The position numbers and the translations under genes were made by a program. Below the pieces are notes generated by a model. The model saw nothing but the letters and a program-made list of their open reading frames with translations. It did no database searches and was not told where the DNA came from. Source: JARBUG01 sp035628915 (GTDB taxonomy: Bacteria; Bacillota; Sulfobacillia; Symbiobacteriales; Symbiobacteriaceae). From it: DNA of 64,000 nt. This document shows, piece by piece, positions 42,204 to 52,158 of this stretch; position 1 is the first letter of the stretch; each line of letters begins with the position of its first letter. The stretch lies in assembly GCA_035628915.1 (NCBI GenBank), contig DASPIW010000033.1, positions 62,001 through 126,000 on the forward strand. Direction: 5' to 3'.

Positions 42204-45200
42204 TTGAACAGACACTTTCTCTCTCTGGTGTCACTCGTGACGGCACTCCTCTTGCTGGTTACCCTGCTCCCCTCTGGCGTTGCGAGAGCCGCCGACCCCC
42301 TGCCAGAGGCGGAGGCCATTGAACTTCTTCAGAGCTACAACATTGTCCGCGGTGATCCCGATGCAGGGTTAGATCTGGAGGGCAAACTCACCCGAGCACA
42401 GGCAGCCGCCCTGTTCATTCGGGTCCTCGGACAGGACCTGTCGTCGGCGTCACTCGCCGGTGCTGTACCATACTTCGACGCGCAAGGACATTGGGCCGCA
42501 GGGGACATTACGTTAGCATCACGCATGGGCCTGATGCGAGGCGACGGCAACAATATGTTCCGCCCCCAGAGCGAGATCACCTATGCCGAAGTGCTGACGG
42601 TGCTTCTCCGGATACTGGGCCGGGAGCCGGAGGGGGCCTGGGAGCGCAGCAAGATCATGGCTGAGGCTGCGAAATACGACCTGGTGCCCTCCGGCGTTTC
42701 CGCCACCGCTCCTGCGCTGCGGGGAAGACTCTTCTGGTCCTTAGCTTCCGCGATCAGCCGGGTGCCTCTCTCCTCAGGCGAGACGGTGCTCAAGAAACAC
42801 CTGGATAACATACCGCCGACGCTTACCGTAGCCTCGGTCCCGAGTAGCACCTCCAGCGAGAAACTCGAGATCACGGGCAGCGCCGCCGGCGCCGCGTTCG
42901 TGACGGTGGGCGGGCGCCCGGCTAAACTGGATCGCAAGACCAGCATCTTCACGTACTCGGCAACGCTGACCGTTGGAAGCAATGAACTCAAGATCGAGGC
43001 CACCGACTGGGCTGGAAATGTAGCCTCCACAACCGTAACGGTCGACCGCGAAGGCCAGGTCAACCGCATCGAAATCGAGGGCCCGGAAGCAGTGCGAACC
43101 GGGTCTTCAACTAAGTTGCAGGTTGCTGCCTATGACCAGGCGAACGCTCGCCTTCCCCTCGACAACCTCGAGGTCGACCTTTCGGGCGATGTCGCGACCT
43201 TCGACGTTTCCGATCTCACCCTGAAGGCCGGGGACAAGACTGGGCGAGGGACTTTGACGCTGTCTGCCGGACGGGTAAAGAAGAGCTACACGTTCTACGT
43301 GCGGGGTCCGGCGCCGGAAGCCGAAACTCTTGTGATTCAGCCTGTGAACAGCGGAGTTGCTCCGCTGACCGGTAAGGAGTATTCGGTCAAGGTCCAGGTG
43401 GTCGGGGGCAATAGCCGGGTGCTCTCTGAGGACTACTTCCGGAGCATTACCCTCCGCAGCGAGGACGACGACGTGAAGATCACGGAGTCGCGAGTAAACA
43501 CTGAAGCCGGTGTTGCGACCTTCACGGTTCGCAGCAGCAAGAATGTCGAAACCACCTTACGGGCTACGTCATCCGGCCTGCCTGACGCAGAGCAGCAGGT
43601 CCAGTTCTTGCCCAGTCCACGCATCGTTTTGACCAGTTCGGCCAAGACACTCGCTCCGGACGGCTCAGCGTCAACGACCATTCGGGCAGTCCTTCAGGAC
43701 GAAAGTGGCAAGAGCGTGACCAACAAGACGTCTGACGACCTTGTTATCAAAATCAGCACGACCGGTACTGATGGTGAGCTGACCGATAGCACACTGACTA
43801 TCCGGCGGAACGCGAGCTCCTCCTCCGGCGATGATGCCACCTTCAAGGCCGGCATTCGTCCAGGTACGGCCCGGATCATCGGAACCCTGGTCGATGGCGA
43901 GGGATTCTCCATTCAGGCCCTGTACCTGCCTGTCACGGGGACCCTCCCCGGGGCGACCCTCCAGATTTCACTGCCATCGGGTACCAAGACCCCCGGCGGG
44001 GCCGAGGTGCCTGTGACGGTAAAGGTCTTGGATTCGCGGGGCCGCACGCTGACCACCGGTTCATACGCCTTCCAAATCACCGTTACCACCAGTAACGACG
44101 AAGAGCCTGCCCCTACGCTTCCGGAAGGCGTCGAGTTCGCCTTTGCTGATTCCGAATACTATCCCGTCGATGACGGCAGGCCAGCAAACAGCAGTCTCAA
44201 TGACGAAAACAGCATAGTGGGTCGCACCTACCAGGGAACGGCGACCTTGTATTTGAAGTACGACAAAAGCGGCACGGTCAAGCTCACACCGAAAGTGCTT
44301 GGTCCAACCGAAAGTGCGTACCATCCCAAGACGGGATTCGCCGATGCATCAGGGTCGAGTGAAATGCAGACAGTCGGTGCTCAGGTCACCTTTGTGGCTG
44401 CCGCAGCAGGCATACGGCTCACGGTGGACTCCGCCCTCGGTAAGGACCTGGCCGGAGGTGCCATGACAACGGCCAGGGGATCAATGACGATCCGTGCACG
44501 GGTTGTGGATGCAAACGGATTTGCAATTCCCGGGTACTCAGGCACCGCGACCCTGACACGCAGTTCTACCGGCGACAACGTGACACAGTTTTCGGGAACA
44601 ACTGCAGACAGCATGCGCGATTCGGTAGCCAACGGTCTCGCTGAATGGAAAGTACAGACCACCGGTAACGTCGGCTACGATGAATATACCGTTTCACTTG
44701 GATCCCTGCCGTCTGCCAAAGTGGTCGTGGCCGTCCGGGACGAGAAACTCTCGGCGCCGAGCATCGCAGCCATTCGCGGATCATCTGCAGATGATCCGTC
44801 ACCGGAAATCGGGTATATATCTCCAAACGCGGATTTCATGGATATTCAGCTGAACTACCAGGACTTGCCCCAGGAGGAACCGTCGTACTGGGTGAACGCG
44901 AGCGTCTATCGAAAAGGCGAGAGTTCACCCTTCTACACCGGGGCGTTGGTCAACTTGAAAGCGGACCCGCCGATCGTTCGCGTTCCTAAGGCGAAACTCC
45001 GCGCCGGGCGGGCTAGTTATCAAGTGACGATCAACAATGGTGCGGGAGAGAGTGCAAAGTCGCCGGAATCCGAATTTGGTCTGAGCGAGGCGGTTAACGC
45101 CACCTATAACGATGACTACCGCCTCACGTCAGGGCTATTCGATGCTCAGACCGGAAAACTCGTCCTCTCCACCAGCCGCCTACCCTCCGGAGGCAGTGTC

Positions 45201-46115
45201 GTTCTGGACAAGATCACCATAATGAAGGATAACCATAGGATCTCCCTCCACGATGTCGAAGCGACGGTCGCGGTTGGCACATCTTCCATTACACTCAGTG
45301 GCACAACGCTGCCCACACTGCTTGACCCTGATATTTTCCATGGAACAGTGAGCCTCCAGGCAGAGGAAGGCTGGTTCAAGTCGGGTGACGGAGCTCAAAT
45401 TGCGCCCAAGAACACGGGGGCTCACCTGACGCCGATGCCCGTCATCACGCACGCTTCTTTTGACCCTTCTGCACGGCGCCTCTATCTGCACGGGGCCGGG
45501 CTCAAACAAGGTACGATCTCTGCGGCCAAAATCGGCGTAGGTTCAGTCGCCCTCCGGCAGGGCAGCGGTAGCGGAAATGACGTCGTGTCCGACATCACCG
45601 ACTCGCAGGTAACGATCTCACTTTCGACCGTCACCAACGACGCAATCAAGAGCCTGCCGACACAGGAACTCTTTGTGACGGCCGAGGTCGGTTGGCTTCG
45701 AATCGGTTCGGGCAGCAATACTTACAACGCCCTGCCCATCGCCGGCGAAGAGCACGCCCTCTACCTCAGGGCGCGGGTATCCAGTGCTGAGTACGATCGG
45801 AGCACGAATACCCTCACCATTCATGGCTCCGGCTTCGCAGACATGACAATAAACCCTGAGAATCTGTTGCTGCGTGCTTCAGGAGCCGACACTGATCGTA
45901 AGCTCAGCGGTGAGTCGAATGTGACCGTAACGGGCAACACAACGATCACCATTAGACTGAACAACACGGACAGTTCGTTCTTTGAGTCCGCGTCTGGCTT
46001 CAGCGGCGAGAATGTCTTCCTCAATACCGAAGGCGGCTGGGCAACAGATTCTGCCGGTCGCCAGCTGGCGCCCATCCCCCAGAATAGTATCCTGTTCAGA
46101 GTGCCTAGGCCTTAA
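42204..46115 (+). CDS. S-layer-type protein 1 (N-terminal SLH, Ig-like repeats)
   Basis: A 1303-residue surface protein. The start is TTG 42204, with AAAGGAGGT six bases upstream, giving the signal peptide MNRHFLSLVSLVTALLLLV... ending VARAADP. Degenerate SLH repeats occupy about 35-200 (LLQSYNIVRGD..., FDAQGHWAAGDITLA..., MFRPQSEITYAEVL). A run of Ig/Big-like beta domains follows. The end (from about nt 45090) has three ~100-residue modules, each closing on a GW motif (EEGWFKS, EVGWLRI, EGGWATD). Same architecture as the next gene. Probably an S-layer or S-layer-associated protein. Confidence 0.9.
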   Translation: MNRHFLSLVSLVTALLLLVTLLPSGVARAADPLPEAEAIELLQSYNIVRGDPDAGLDLEGKLTRAQAAALFIRVLGQDLSSASLAGAVPYFDAQGHWAAGDITLASRMGLMRGDGNNMFRPQSEITYAEVLTVLLRILGREPEGAWERSKIMAEAAKYDLVPSGVSATAPALRGRLFWSLASAISRVPLSSGETVLKKHLDNIPPTLTVASVPSSTSSEKLEITGSAAGAAFVTVGGRPAKLDRKTSIFTYSATLTVGSNELKIEATDWAGNVASTTVTVDREGQVNRIEIEGPEAVRTGSSTKLQVAAYDQANARLPLDNLEVDLSGDVATFDVSDLTLKAGDKTGRGTLTLSAGRVKKSYTFYVRGPAPEAETLVIQPVNSGVAPLTGKEYSVKVQVVGGNSRVLSEDYFRSITLRSEDDDVKITESRVNTEAGVATFTVRSSKNVETTLRATSSGLPDAEQQVQFLPSPRIVLTSSAKTLAPDGSASTTIRAVLQDESGKSVTNKTSDDLVIKISTTGTDGELTDSTLTIRRNASSSSGDDATFKAGIRPGTARIIGTLVDGEGFSIQALYLPVTGTLPGATLQISLPSGTKTPGGAEVPVTVKVLDSRGRTLTTGSYAFQITVTTSNDEEPAPTLPEGVEFAFADSEYYPVDDGRPANSSLNDENSIVGRTYQGTATLYLKYDKSGTVKLTPKVLGPTESAYHPKTGFADASGSSEMQTVGAQVTFVAAAAGIRLTVDSALGKDLAGGAMTTARGSMTIRARVVDANGFAIPGYSGTATLTRSSTGDNVTQFSGTTADSMRDSVANGLAEWKVQTTGNVGYDEYTVSLGSLPSAKVVVAVRDEKLSAPSIAAIRGSSADDPSPEIGYISPNADFMDIQLNYQDLPQEEPSYWVNASVYRKGESSPFYTGALVNLKADPPIVRVPKAKLRAGRASYQVTINNGAGESAKSPESEFGLSEAVNATYNDDYRLTSGLFDAQTGKLVLSTSRLPSGGSVVLDKITIMKDNHRISLHDVEATVAVGTSSITLSGTTLPTLLDPDIFHGTVSLQAEEGWFKSGDGAQIAPKNTGAHLTPMPVITHASFDPSARRLYLHGAGLKQGTISAAKIGVGSVALRQGSGSGNDVVSDITDSQVTISLSTVTNDAIKSLPTQELFVTAEVGWLRIGSGSNTYNALPIAGEEHALYLRARVSSAEYDRSTNTLTIHGSGFADMTINPENLLLRASGADTDRKLSGESNVTVTGNTTITIRLNNTDSSFFESASGFSGENVFLNTEGGWATDSAGRQLAPIPQNSILFRVPRP

Positions 46116-46127
46116 GACTCTCATCGT

Positions 46128-46178
46128 GCAAAAGCGAGACCGGGCACCCGGGAAACTGGGCGCCCGGTCTCGCTTTGC
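46128..46178 (+). terminator. Terminator of S-layer gene 1
   Basis: Near-perfect 17-bp stem, GCAAAAGCGAGACCGGGC (46128-46145) against GCCCGGTCTCGCTTTGC (46162-46178), with one bulged A, 12 bases after the stop codon. The remaining 185 bases up to the next start show no gene. Confidence 0.88.
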
Positions 46179-46363
46179 AAGACGCGTGTGTCAATCCGGG
46201 CAAGCTTTTCAGCCCCACATCAAAATCACCATCAGCCGGTATTTTACCAGGATTTATCGTTAGCGCGTGGAATTAAGAAAGGCGAGGAATTTGAAACCCA
46301 GACCCCAGTTGTGACGTCCCATTGGTAGGCTGGCCCATGGAGGCTAGAAGGAGGCGTAGTATA

Positions 46364-49300
46364 GTGCACAGAGGTACCAAGACCTGGATATCGTCTTTGT
46401 TAGTTGTCTTGCTTCTAGTCCTAAGTGTCGCCCCGGTTTCTGCTGCTCCGTCCCCGCTGAGCAGCGATGAAGCCATTCAGTTGCTCAAGTCGATCAATTT
46501 GGTCAGGGGCGACCAGAGCGGCGACTTGCGGCTTGGTGACACCATTACCAGAGCCGAAGCGGCAACGGTTTTTGTTCGTGCCTTAGGTCATGAATCCTAT
46601 GCAGAAATGGTCAAGGATGCAGTGCCTTTCGAGGACACCAAAGGTCACTGGGCTGCCGGGTATGTCACCCTTGCTCAGCGGCTGAAACTAATGAATGGCC
46701 GCAGCACAACTCACTTTGAGCCGGATGCCAAAATTACCAATGCCGAAGTACTCACCGTAGTGCTGCGCATGGTGGATCGCGAGCCCGCCGGCCCGTGGAA
46801 TGCCGAAGCCATTATGGAAGCGGCGGCCCAGTTGGGCCTCGCCCCCGAGGGCATGGGAAGCATGCTGGCCAACCTTGATGCTGTCCGTGGCGTAGTATTC
46901 CAGGCTTTAGCGTCAGCCATTTTTGCGATTCCAACGGCAGATGGTAAAACCATCGCTCAGAAAACACTCGATGGCGACGCCCCGTCCCTGGAGCTGACTG
47001 TTCCCGGTTCTGCCCTTGAGGAGCAAGTGACAGTCAGCGGCACTGTGACGGATAAGTCTCCGGTCACTGTCACTGTGAATGGCCAGGTCGCCGAGGTAAG
47101 CGGCAATAAGTTCTCGACGACCATCATGGTGCCGTTCGGTACCACCACTGTCACGGCGGTCGCCAAGGACGCCGCCGGAAACACAACCACAAAGACGGCC
47201 ACCGTAGTCCGCGGCGGCCAGATCGCCTCGATCGAGGTGACCGGTCCTGACACGGTTGAAGCCGGTAAGAGCGTTCAACTGAACGTGGTGGCTAAAGACG
47301 CCAGCGGTCTCACTGTACCTTCGTCCGGAGTGACCGCCACCGTTCCCGCCGGCTTCGGATCCTACAAAAGCGCCTCCGGCACGTTCACCGCCGGCGCCAA
47401 CGCAGGCGACGCCCAACTCGTATTCACCAGCGGATCGGTGACCGAGGAGTTCACAATTAAGGTGCTTGGCAAGGCCAATGAAGCCACTGCTCTTCGGATC
47501 CGATCCATCAACAACGGAAAGGCTGCCTCGCTGAACAAGTCGACCAAAGTTGAAGTTGAAGTGGTCGACGCAGAGGGCAATCTCGTCACCTATGACCAGG
47601 GTCGCACCGTTACCCTGACCGCTTCAGGCTTGTCCGGTGTGATGGTGACCGACACCACTGTCCAGACCGTGGCCGGTGTGGCGACTTTCAGCGTTCTGAG
47701 TTCCACTGCCGGTTCCGCCTCATTCTCGGTAGCCAGTACCGGTCTGCCCGGGACGAGCCAGAGCGTGGTTTTCAGCACAAACACCCGCATTGTCCTCACA
47801 GCCACGCCTGAGGCCGAAGCGGCCGATGGCGTTTCGCAAAGCGTTATCCGTGCCTACCTCCAGGACGAGGACGGTGACGCAGTCGTCAATAGCACCAACG
47901 AGGACATCCTCATCTCTCTCTCCACCAATTCCGATGACAGCCGGATTGTCTCCTCGGGCCTGATCATCCGGAAGGGGACTTCCAACTCCGGCGCCACTAC
48001 GGGTAGCTTGGTTCCGGGCTTCGTAACGGAGAAGGTGACCGTTTCCGGCAAAGTGACGAGCAGCCACACCTTTACCGTCGTGCCTGTCTCCGTCTCCTTT
48101 ACAAAAGAGGAGATCGGACCGGCGGCGAAGCTCGTTCTCGAAGGCGGCGGTGCGACGTACAACCCCGCAACCAGCGGACCCGTGACCCTCCGCGTGCGGG
48201 TCACCGACGCCGACGACAACTTGGTCGACGAAGGCTCCTATGGATTCCAAGTTGAAGTTCGCACTTCAAACGAAGAAGCTCAAATCGACGGACTTCCTGA
48301 AGACCTCACCTTGACCCTCGGCGATGGGACCGACCTGGTTCCCGTGGTCGGGGCCGAAGATGCCATCGTGGCCCGCACCAACAACGGCCTTGCCGAACTT
48401 ACGCTTGACTACAACAAGAGCGGTCGGGTCTATCTCAAGTTGGTGACAGTGGAAGCGAAAGAAGAAGCTTACGATGATGAAGGCGAATCGGACGAATCCT
48501 CGTCCAGCAGGTCCTTGGACGTGGACGACGAACGCTACGTTGCCTATGCCGGAACTCCTGTTGCGATTGAACTAACTGTCGATCTGCCGGGAGCCAAGCT
48601 TGTCGACCAGCCTATCGGCGTCTTGCCTGCTAACGGCTCCGCTCAGGCCAAGATCAAGGCACATTTGGTGGACACCGCCGGCGGACGCATTATGGAAATC
48701 AACAAAGGCTCGGCGACGTTGACAAAGGTTGACGGAGCGGGGACCAGACGTACTGGCGACGATGACGACCGCGTAGGCTTCGATGACGGAGTTGCCGAGT
48801 TTTCGATTTCCGCTACCCGCACGGTTGATATCGACGAGTGGCAAGTATCGGTAAACCCACCTACGACTGGGACCCTCTGGCCGGCAATCGCCAACCAGAC
48901 CATCACAATCGTCACCAATGACGAAAAGCCTGGCTCACCCGGCATTATCGGCATCGCTGGTGACAGTGCCTACCCGAACCGTGTTTTGGTTAACGATACC
49001 TACATGGAGATCAGCTTCACCGACGTCAGCGGATATGGGTACGTGAAGGTCTATAGGTCTGGTAGCTCGACTGCGATCTGGACCAGCGAGGTTCTGGATT
49101 TCTCTGAAACCACCTACGTCCGGGTGCCGAAGGAGAAGCTTCCGTCCACTTCTGAACAGTACCAGATTGTTGTCAACAACGGTGACAGCGACTCAAGCAA
49201 ATCTCTGGCATGGCCAACAGATGGCAGCGACGTCGTCAACGAGACGGCACTTGAAGTGGACATTACCAGCGTCCAATACGATGCGGAGGATACCAAGCTG

Positions 49301-50293
49301 TACGTCAAGGCCTCCGGCATCTCCAGCGGAACCATTAATCCCATGTACCTGAGCATCAATGACGTGCCGCTGGGCGATGTACAGTGCACGACAGGCAGCG
49401 GCAGCTTCACTTGCACCGGCGTTGAGCTTGACGCAGCGGAACTGGAGGGCAGCGCGGTTCTGGTCGCCAACGACGGCTGGTTCTTCAGGAGCAGCACCGG
49501 GCAGACGGCCGAAGAGGACGAGGACCTCTCCAACAATGTAGTCAAGCCCATGGGTTACATCAGCCACGGTGTGGTGAGCTTCGGGACCGACAGTAAGGGC
49601 AAACTGACGGCCTCGCTTACCCTGTATGGCAAGAACCTTAACCAGGGCAGGATCACCCTCTCCAAGCTCTCCTTCTTCGGTGACGAAACCATGAAGCTAA
49701 GCTCTTCCACTACGACAACCGTTACTCCCAGCTCCGCCACATCTGTTACAATTTCGGTTCCCAACACCGCCCCATCCGGGACCGACAGTGTGGCCAAGCG
49801 GCTCCAGGATCGGACGGGCCCTGAGATCACCCTGGACGCCGCCACTGGCTGGCTGAACAGCAGCGGCTACACCACTGGAGAAATCCTGTCCATTCCTGTC
49901 TACGCCAAGGTCAGCATCACCCGAGTCACTTACGACCCCGACACGGACACTTTCACCTTCCTCAGCCCGGGCGGACTGGAGAACGGTACCGTAAACCTCG
50001 AGGGTTTCGTAGTGAAGAACCGTAGCGGGGAAGTGCTGTTCGCACTGGATAGCACGGACCAAGTGGTGAACGGCAATACGCTCACAGACGACCGTGAGTT
50101 CCAGATCAAGCTTCATGCGAACCACGCCAAGCTGATTGAAGGCGATGCCGACGCTGATATTCCCAGCCAGCGCGGCAAAGTCTTCCTCTCCAGCAAGACC
50201 AATGACCTGGAGGACGAAGTCTACTGGTTGCAGACGGAGGACGGCTGGTACGCCTCAGAACTACAGCACGGAACGTACAAGATCACCTGGTAA
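46364..50293 (+). CDS. S-layer-type protein 2 (paralogue of protein 1)
   Basis: A 1309-residue paralogue. The start is GTG 46364, nine bases after AGAAGGAGG, giving a signal peptide ending APVSAAPSP. SLH repeats lie at about 35-190 (LLKSINLVRGDQ, FEDTKGHWAAGYVTLA, FEPDAKITNAEVL), then Big/Ig-like domains with the A.DAAGN-type repeat (VAKDAAGNTTTKTATV). The C-terminal third has the same three GW-ended modules (NDGWFFR, ATGWLNS, EDGWYAS). It contains two Cys (codons at 49385 and 49412), rare in S-layer proteins, which could form a disulfide. A terminator follows directly. Confidence 0.9.
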   Translation: MHRGTKTWISSLLVVLLLVLSVAPVSAAPSPLSSDEAIQLLKSINLVRGDQSGDLRLGDTITRAEAATVFVRALGHESYAEMVKDAVPFEDTKGHWAAGYVTLAQRLKLMNGRSTTHFEPDAKITNAEVLTVVLRMVDREPAGPWNAEAIMEAAAQLGLAPEGMGSMLANLDAVRGVVFQALASAIFAIPTADGKTIAQKTLDGDAPSLELTVPGSALEEQVTVSGTVTDKSPVTVTVNGQVAEVSGNKFSTTIMVPFGTTTVTAVAKDAAGNTTTKTATVVRGGQIASIEVTGPDTVEAGKSVQLNVVAKDASGLTVPSSGVTATVPAGFGSYKSASGTFTAGANAGDAQLVFTSGSVTEEFTIKVLGKANEATALRIRSINNGKAASLNKSTKVEVEVVDAEGNLVTYDQGRTVTLTASGLSGVMVTDTTVQTVAGVATFSVLSSTAGSASFSVASTGLPGTSQSVVFSTNTRIVLTATPEAEAADGVSQSVIRAYLQDEDGDAVVNSTNEDILISLSTNSDDSRIVSSGLIIRKGTSNSGATTGSLVPGFVTEKVTVSGKVTSSHTFTVVPVSVSFTKEEIGPAAKLVLEGGGATYNPATSGPVTLRVRVTDADDNLVDEGSYGFQVEVRTSNEEAQIDGLPEDLTLTLGDGTDLVPVVGAEDAIVARTNNGLAELTLDYNKSGRVYLKLVTVEAKEEAYDDEGESDESSSSRSLDVDDERYVAYAGTPVAIELTVDLPGAKLVDQPIGVLPANGSAQAKIKAHLVDTAGGRIMEINKGSATLTKVDGAGTRRTGDDDDRVGFDDGVAEFSISATRTVDIDEWQVSVNPPTTGTLWPAIANQTITIVTNDEKPGSPGIIGIAGDSAYPNRVLVNDTYMEISFTDVSGYGYVKVYRSGSSTAIWTSEVLDFSETTYVRVPKEKLPSTSEQYQIVVNNGDSDSSKSLAWPTDGSDVVNETALEVDITSVQYDAEDTKLYVKASGISSGTINPMYLSINDVPLGDVQCTTGSGSFTCTGVELDAAELEGSAVLVANDGWFFRSSTGQTAEEDEDLSNNVVKPMGYISHGVVSFGTDSKGKLTASLTLYGKNLNQGRITLSKLSFFGDETMKLSSSTTTTVTPSSATSVTISVPNTAPSGTDSVAKRLQDRTGPEITLDAATGWLNSSGYTTGEILSIPVYAKVSITRVTYDPDTDTFTFLSPGGLENGTVNLEGFVVKNRSGEVLFALDSTDQVVNGNTLTDDREFQIKLHANHAKLIEGDADADIPSQRGKVFLSSKTNDLEDEVYWLQTEDGWYASELQHGTYKITW

Positions 50294-50304
50294 ATGCCTC
50301 GCCA

Positions 50305-50342
50305 AAAGGACCTGGGTCCCCCTCAGGGGGCGCGGGTCCTTT
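50305..50342 (+). terminator. Terminator of S-layer gene 2
   Basis: AAAGGACC/GGTCCTTT outer stem with an inner CCCCC/GGGGG pair, 11 bases after the stop codon. Confidence 0.85.
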
Positions 50343-50516
50343 GCGCTGTGGGTGCGGGCACTTCCCGGCGGCGACAGGCAAGCGGCCTACTGCGGTCACA
50401 GCGAGGTCAAGCGGATCGTCCACTCGAGCGGCCTTCCTTAGACACCTTGCCAAAGCCGATATCAATTCCTGTCAACGATAAGTCCTCACCGTCAGCAACG
50501 CGTCTGCTGAGGGCGT

Positions 50517-50574
50517 TTTGTAAGCAGCCTGAAGCCCCCCTACCGAAGTAGGGGGGCTTCAGGCTGCTTACAAA
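50517..50574. repeat. Long perfect inverted repeat left of the transposase
   Basis: The 24-base arms 50520-50543 and 50548-50571 pair without mismatch and are extended by T/A pairs to about 27 bp, with a four-base CGAA loop (UUCG on the minus strand). Its core GAAGCCCCCCTAC is repeated in the hairpin right of the transposase (52159-52190). The stretch 50343-50516 before it shows no gene I can support. Confidence 0.85.
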
Positions 50575-50632
50575 GGTCGCGACCTAGTCGCGGCCTTTAA
50601 TATTTCATGCTACAAGGGTAATAACTAGCGCG

Positions 50633-52021
50633 TTGGAGTTGGTCGGTGTGATTCGAAACGCTACGGAGTCCCAAGCTCAGCTGGAAATGGTGGCTGTTGA
50701 GCATTTGGTTCCTGCTGACCACCTGCTGCGGAAGGTGCAAAAGCATGTGGACTTCGGCTTCATCCTGGACAGGGTAGAGAAGCTGTATTGCTTGGACAAC
50801 GGGCGTCCCGCCCGCCATCCAGTTCTGTTGTTCAAGATGCTGTTCATCGGCTATTTATACGGGATCCGGTCGGAGCGGCGCCTTGTGCAGGAGGTGGCCG
50901 TCAACGTCGCGTACCGCTGGTTCCTTGGGATGAAACTAACGGATCCGGTGCCGAGTGCAGCGACGATTTGGCAGAACCGCCGGCGGCGGTGGAAAGACAG
51001 CCAGCTGTGCCAGGAGATCTTTGACGAGATCGTCCGACAGTGCATGAAGCATGGCCTGGTGGATGGTGAGGTTCTCTACTCAGACGGGACGCAGATCAAG
51101 GCCAACGCCGCCAAAAAACGGTTCGTGAACGAGGAAGTTGCGGTCAGCACCAAGGAGTACATGGACGAGCTGGAGTCAGCCATAAACGCCGACCGGGAGA
51201 AATTCGGAAAAAAGCCCTTGAAGGGCGAGAAGGAGGTGAAGCAGGAAACCCATGAGGTCAAGCGCAACCTCACCGACCCCGACGCCGGGTACTCCACCAA
51301 TCGGGACGGGACCGAGGTTGTTGGTTACAGGGAACACCGGACTACGGATGGCAAGCACAACATCGTGGTAGATGTCCACGTCACGGCTGGCAATGTCAAC
51401 GATTCAGTGCCCTACACTGGCCGTCTGGAGCGCATGGCGAACGTGTTTGGATTTCAAATTCAGGTGGTCGCCCTGGATGCCGGGTATCTGAACGCCTGGA
51501 CCAGTCACTATTTGACGGAACACGGGATCATTGCGGTCATCGCTCATCGCCGGTTTCAGTCGGTCAAGGGCATGATGCCCAAGGCCAGATTCACCTACGA
51601 CGCCACCGAAAACGTCTACCACTGCCCCGGCAATCAGGAGCTGACCTACCGGACGACGAACCATGAAGGGTACCGTGAATACCGATCCGATCCCGAACGC
51701 TGCAAGTCCTGTCTGCTACTGCCCTACTGCACTCGTTCGAAAACCTGCGTCAAGACCATCACCCGCCACGTGTGGGAGGACGACTGGGAGCAGATTCGAG
51801 CCAATCGTCTGTCCATCTTCGGCAGGATCATGTACGCCTTCCGCAAAGAGACGATTGAGCGGAGCTTCGCGGACGCCAAGGAGTTACACGGCATGCGCTA
51901 CGCCCGCATGCGCGGGCTAGCCCGGGTCCGGGAGCAGTGCCTGATGACCGCAACTGCACAGAACATCAAGAAGCTGGCCACAGTAATGGACCGGCGGTCT
52001 CAGCGCGCCCAAGCGGCGTGA
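50633..52021 (+). CDS. IS1182-family transposase
   Basis: A 462-residue DDE transposase, full length and apparently intact. Family marks are LVPADHLLRKVQKHVDFGFI at the N-terminus, catalytic Asp in VLYSDGTQIKANA and VVALDAGYLNAW, and the Glu in KETIERSFADAKELHGMRYARMRG (core KETIERSFADAKELHG). A CKSCLLLPYC Cys cluster precedes the Glu, as is usual in this family. The start is uncertain: TTG 50633 is the longest, and GTG 50648 is possible. No frameshift or stop was found, so the element may still move. Confidence 0.93.
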   Translation: MELVGVIRNATESQAQLEMVAVEHLVPADHLLRKVQKHVDFGFILDRVEKLYCLDNGRPARHPVLLFKMLFIGYLYGIRSERRLVQEVAVNVAYRWFLGMKLTDPVPSAATIWQNRRRRWKDSQLCQEIFDEIVRQCMKHGLVDGEVLYSDGTQIKANAAKKRFVNEEVAVSTKEYMDELESAINADREKFGKKPLKGEKEVKQETHEVKRNLTDPDAGYSTNRDGTEVVGYREHRTTDGKHNIVVDVHVTAGNVNDSVPYTGRLERMANVFGFQIQVVALDAGYLNAWTSHYLTEHGIIAVIAHRRFQSVKGMMPKARFTYDATENVYHCPGNQELTYRTTNHEGYREYRSDPERCKSCLLLPYCTRSKTCVKTITRHVWEDDWEQIRANRLSIFGRIMYAFRKETIERSFADAKELHGMRYARMRGLARVREQCLMTATAQNIKKLATVMDRRSQRAQAA

Positions 52022-52114
52022 CGCGGGAAGCGCAGGGCACAGAACGAACCTCTGAGCAGCCACGTTCGCACTTCCGGTCGCTTCCCCACCCCAAAAGAAC
52101 AACTAAGCAAGATG

Positions 52115-52146
52115 AAACCCCGTCAGGGCAATTCCTGACGGGGTTT
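52115..52146 (+). terminator. Terminator after the transposase
   Basis: AAACCCCGTCAGG/CCTGACGGGGTTT, a 13-bp perfect stem with a GCAATT loop. Confidence 0.85.
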
Positions 52147-52158
52147 GTCAGCAGTCTG

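Larger units (their letters stand above)
50574..52150 (+). mobile_element. IS1182-type insertion sequence (ends not resolved)
   Basis: A single transposase gene with its own terminator sits between two convergent S-layer genes. Short terminal inverted repeats could not be fixed by eye: TTTCAT occurs near 50606 and, inverted, near 52112, but the following bases match poorly. The boundaries given are therefore the limits set by the flanking hairpins. Confidence 0.6.

Noticed and set aside
50606..52117. TTTCAT pair as terminal inverted repeats of the insertion sequence
   Set aside because: Only six bases match with certainty; further pairing is poor and no target duplication was seen, so element ends are left open.
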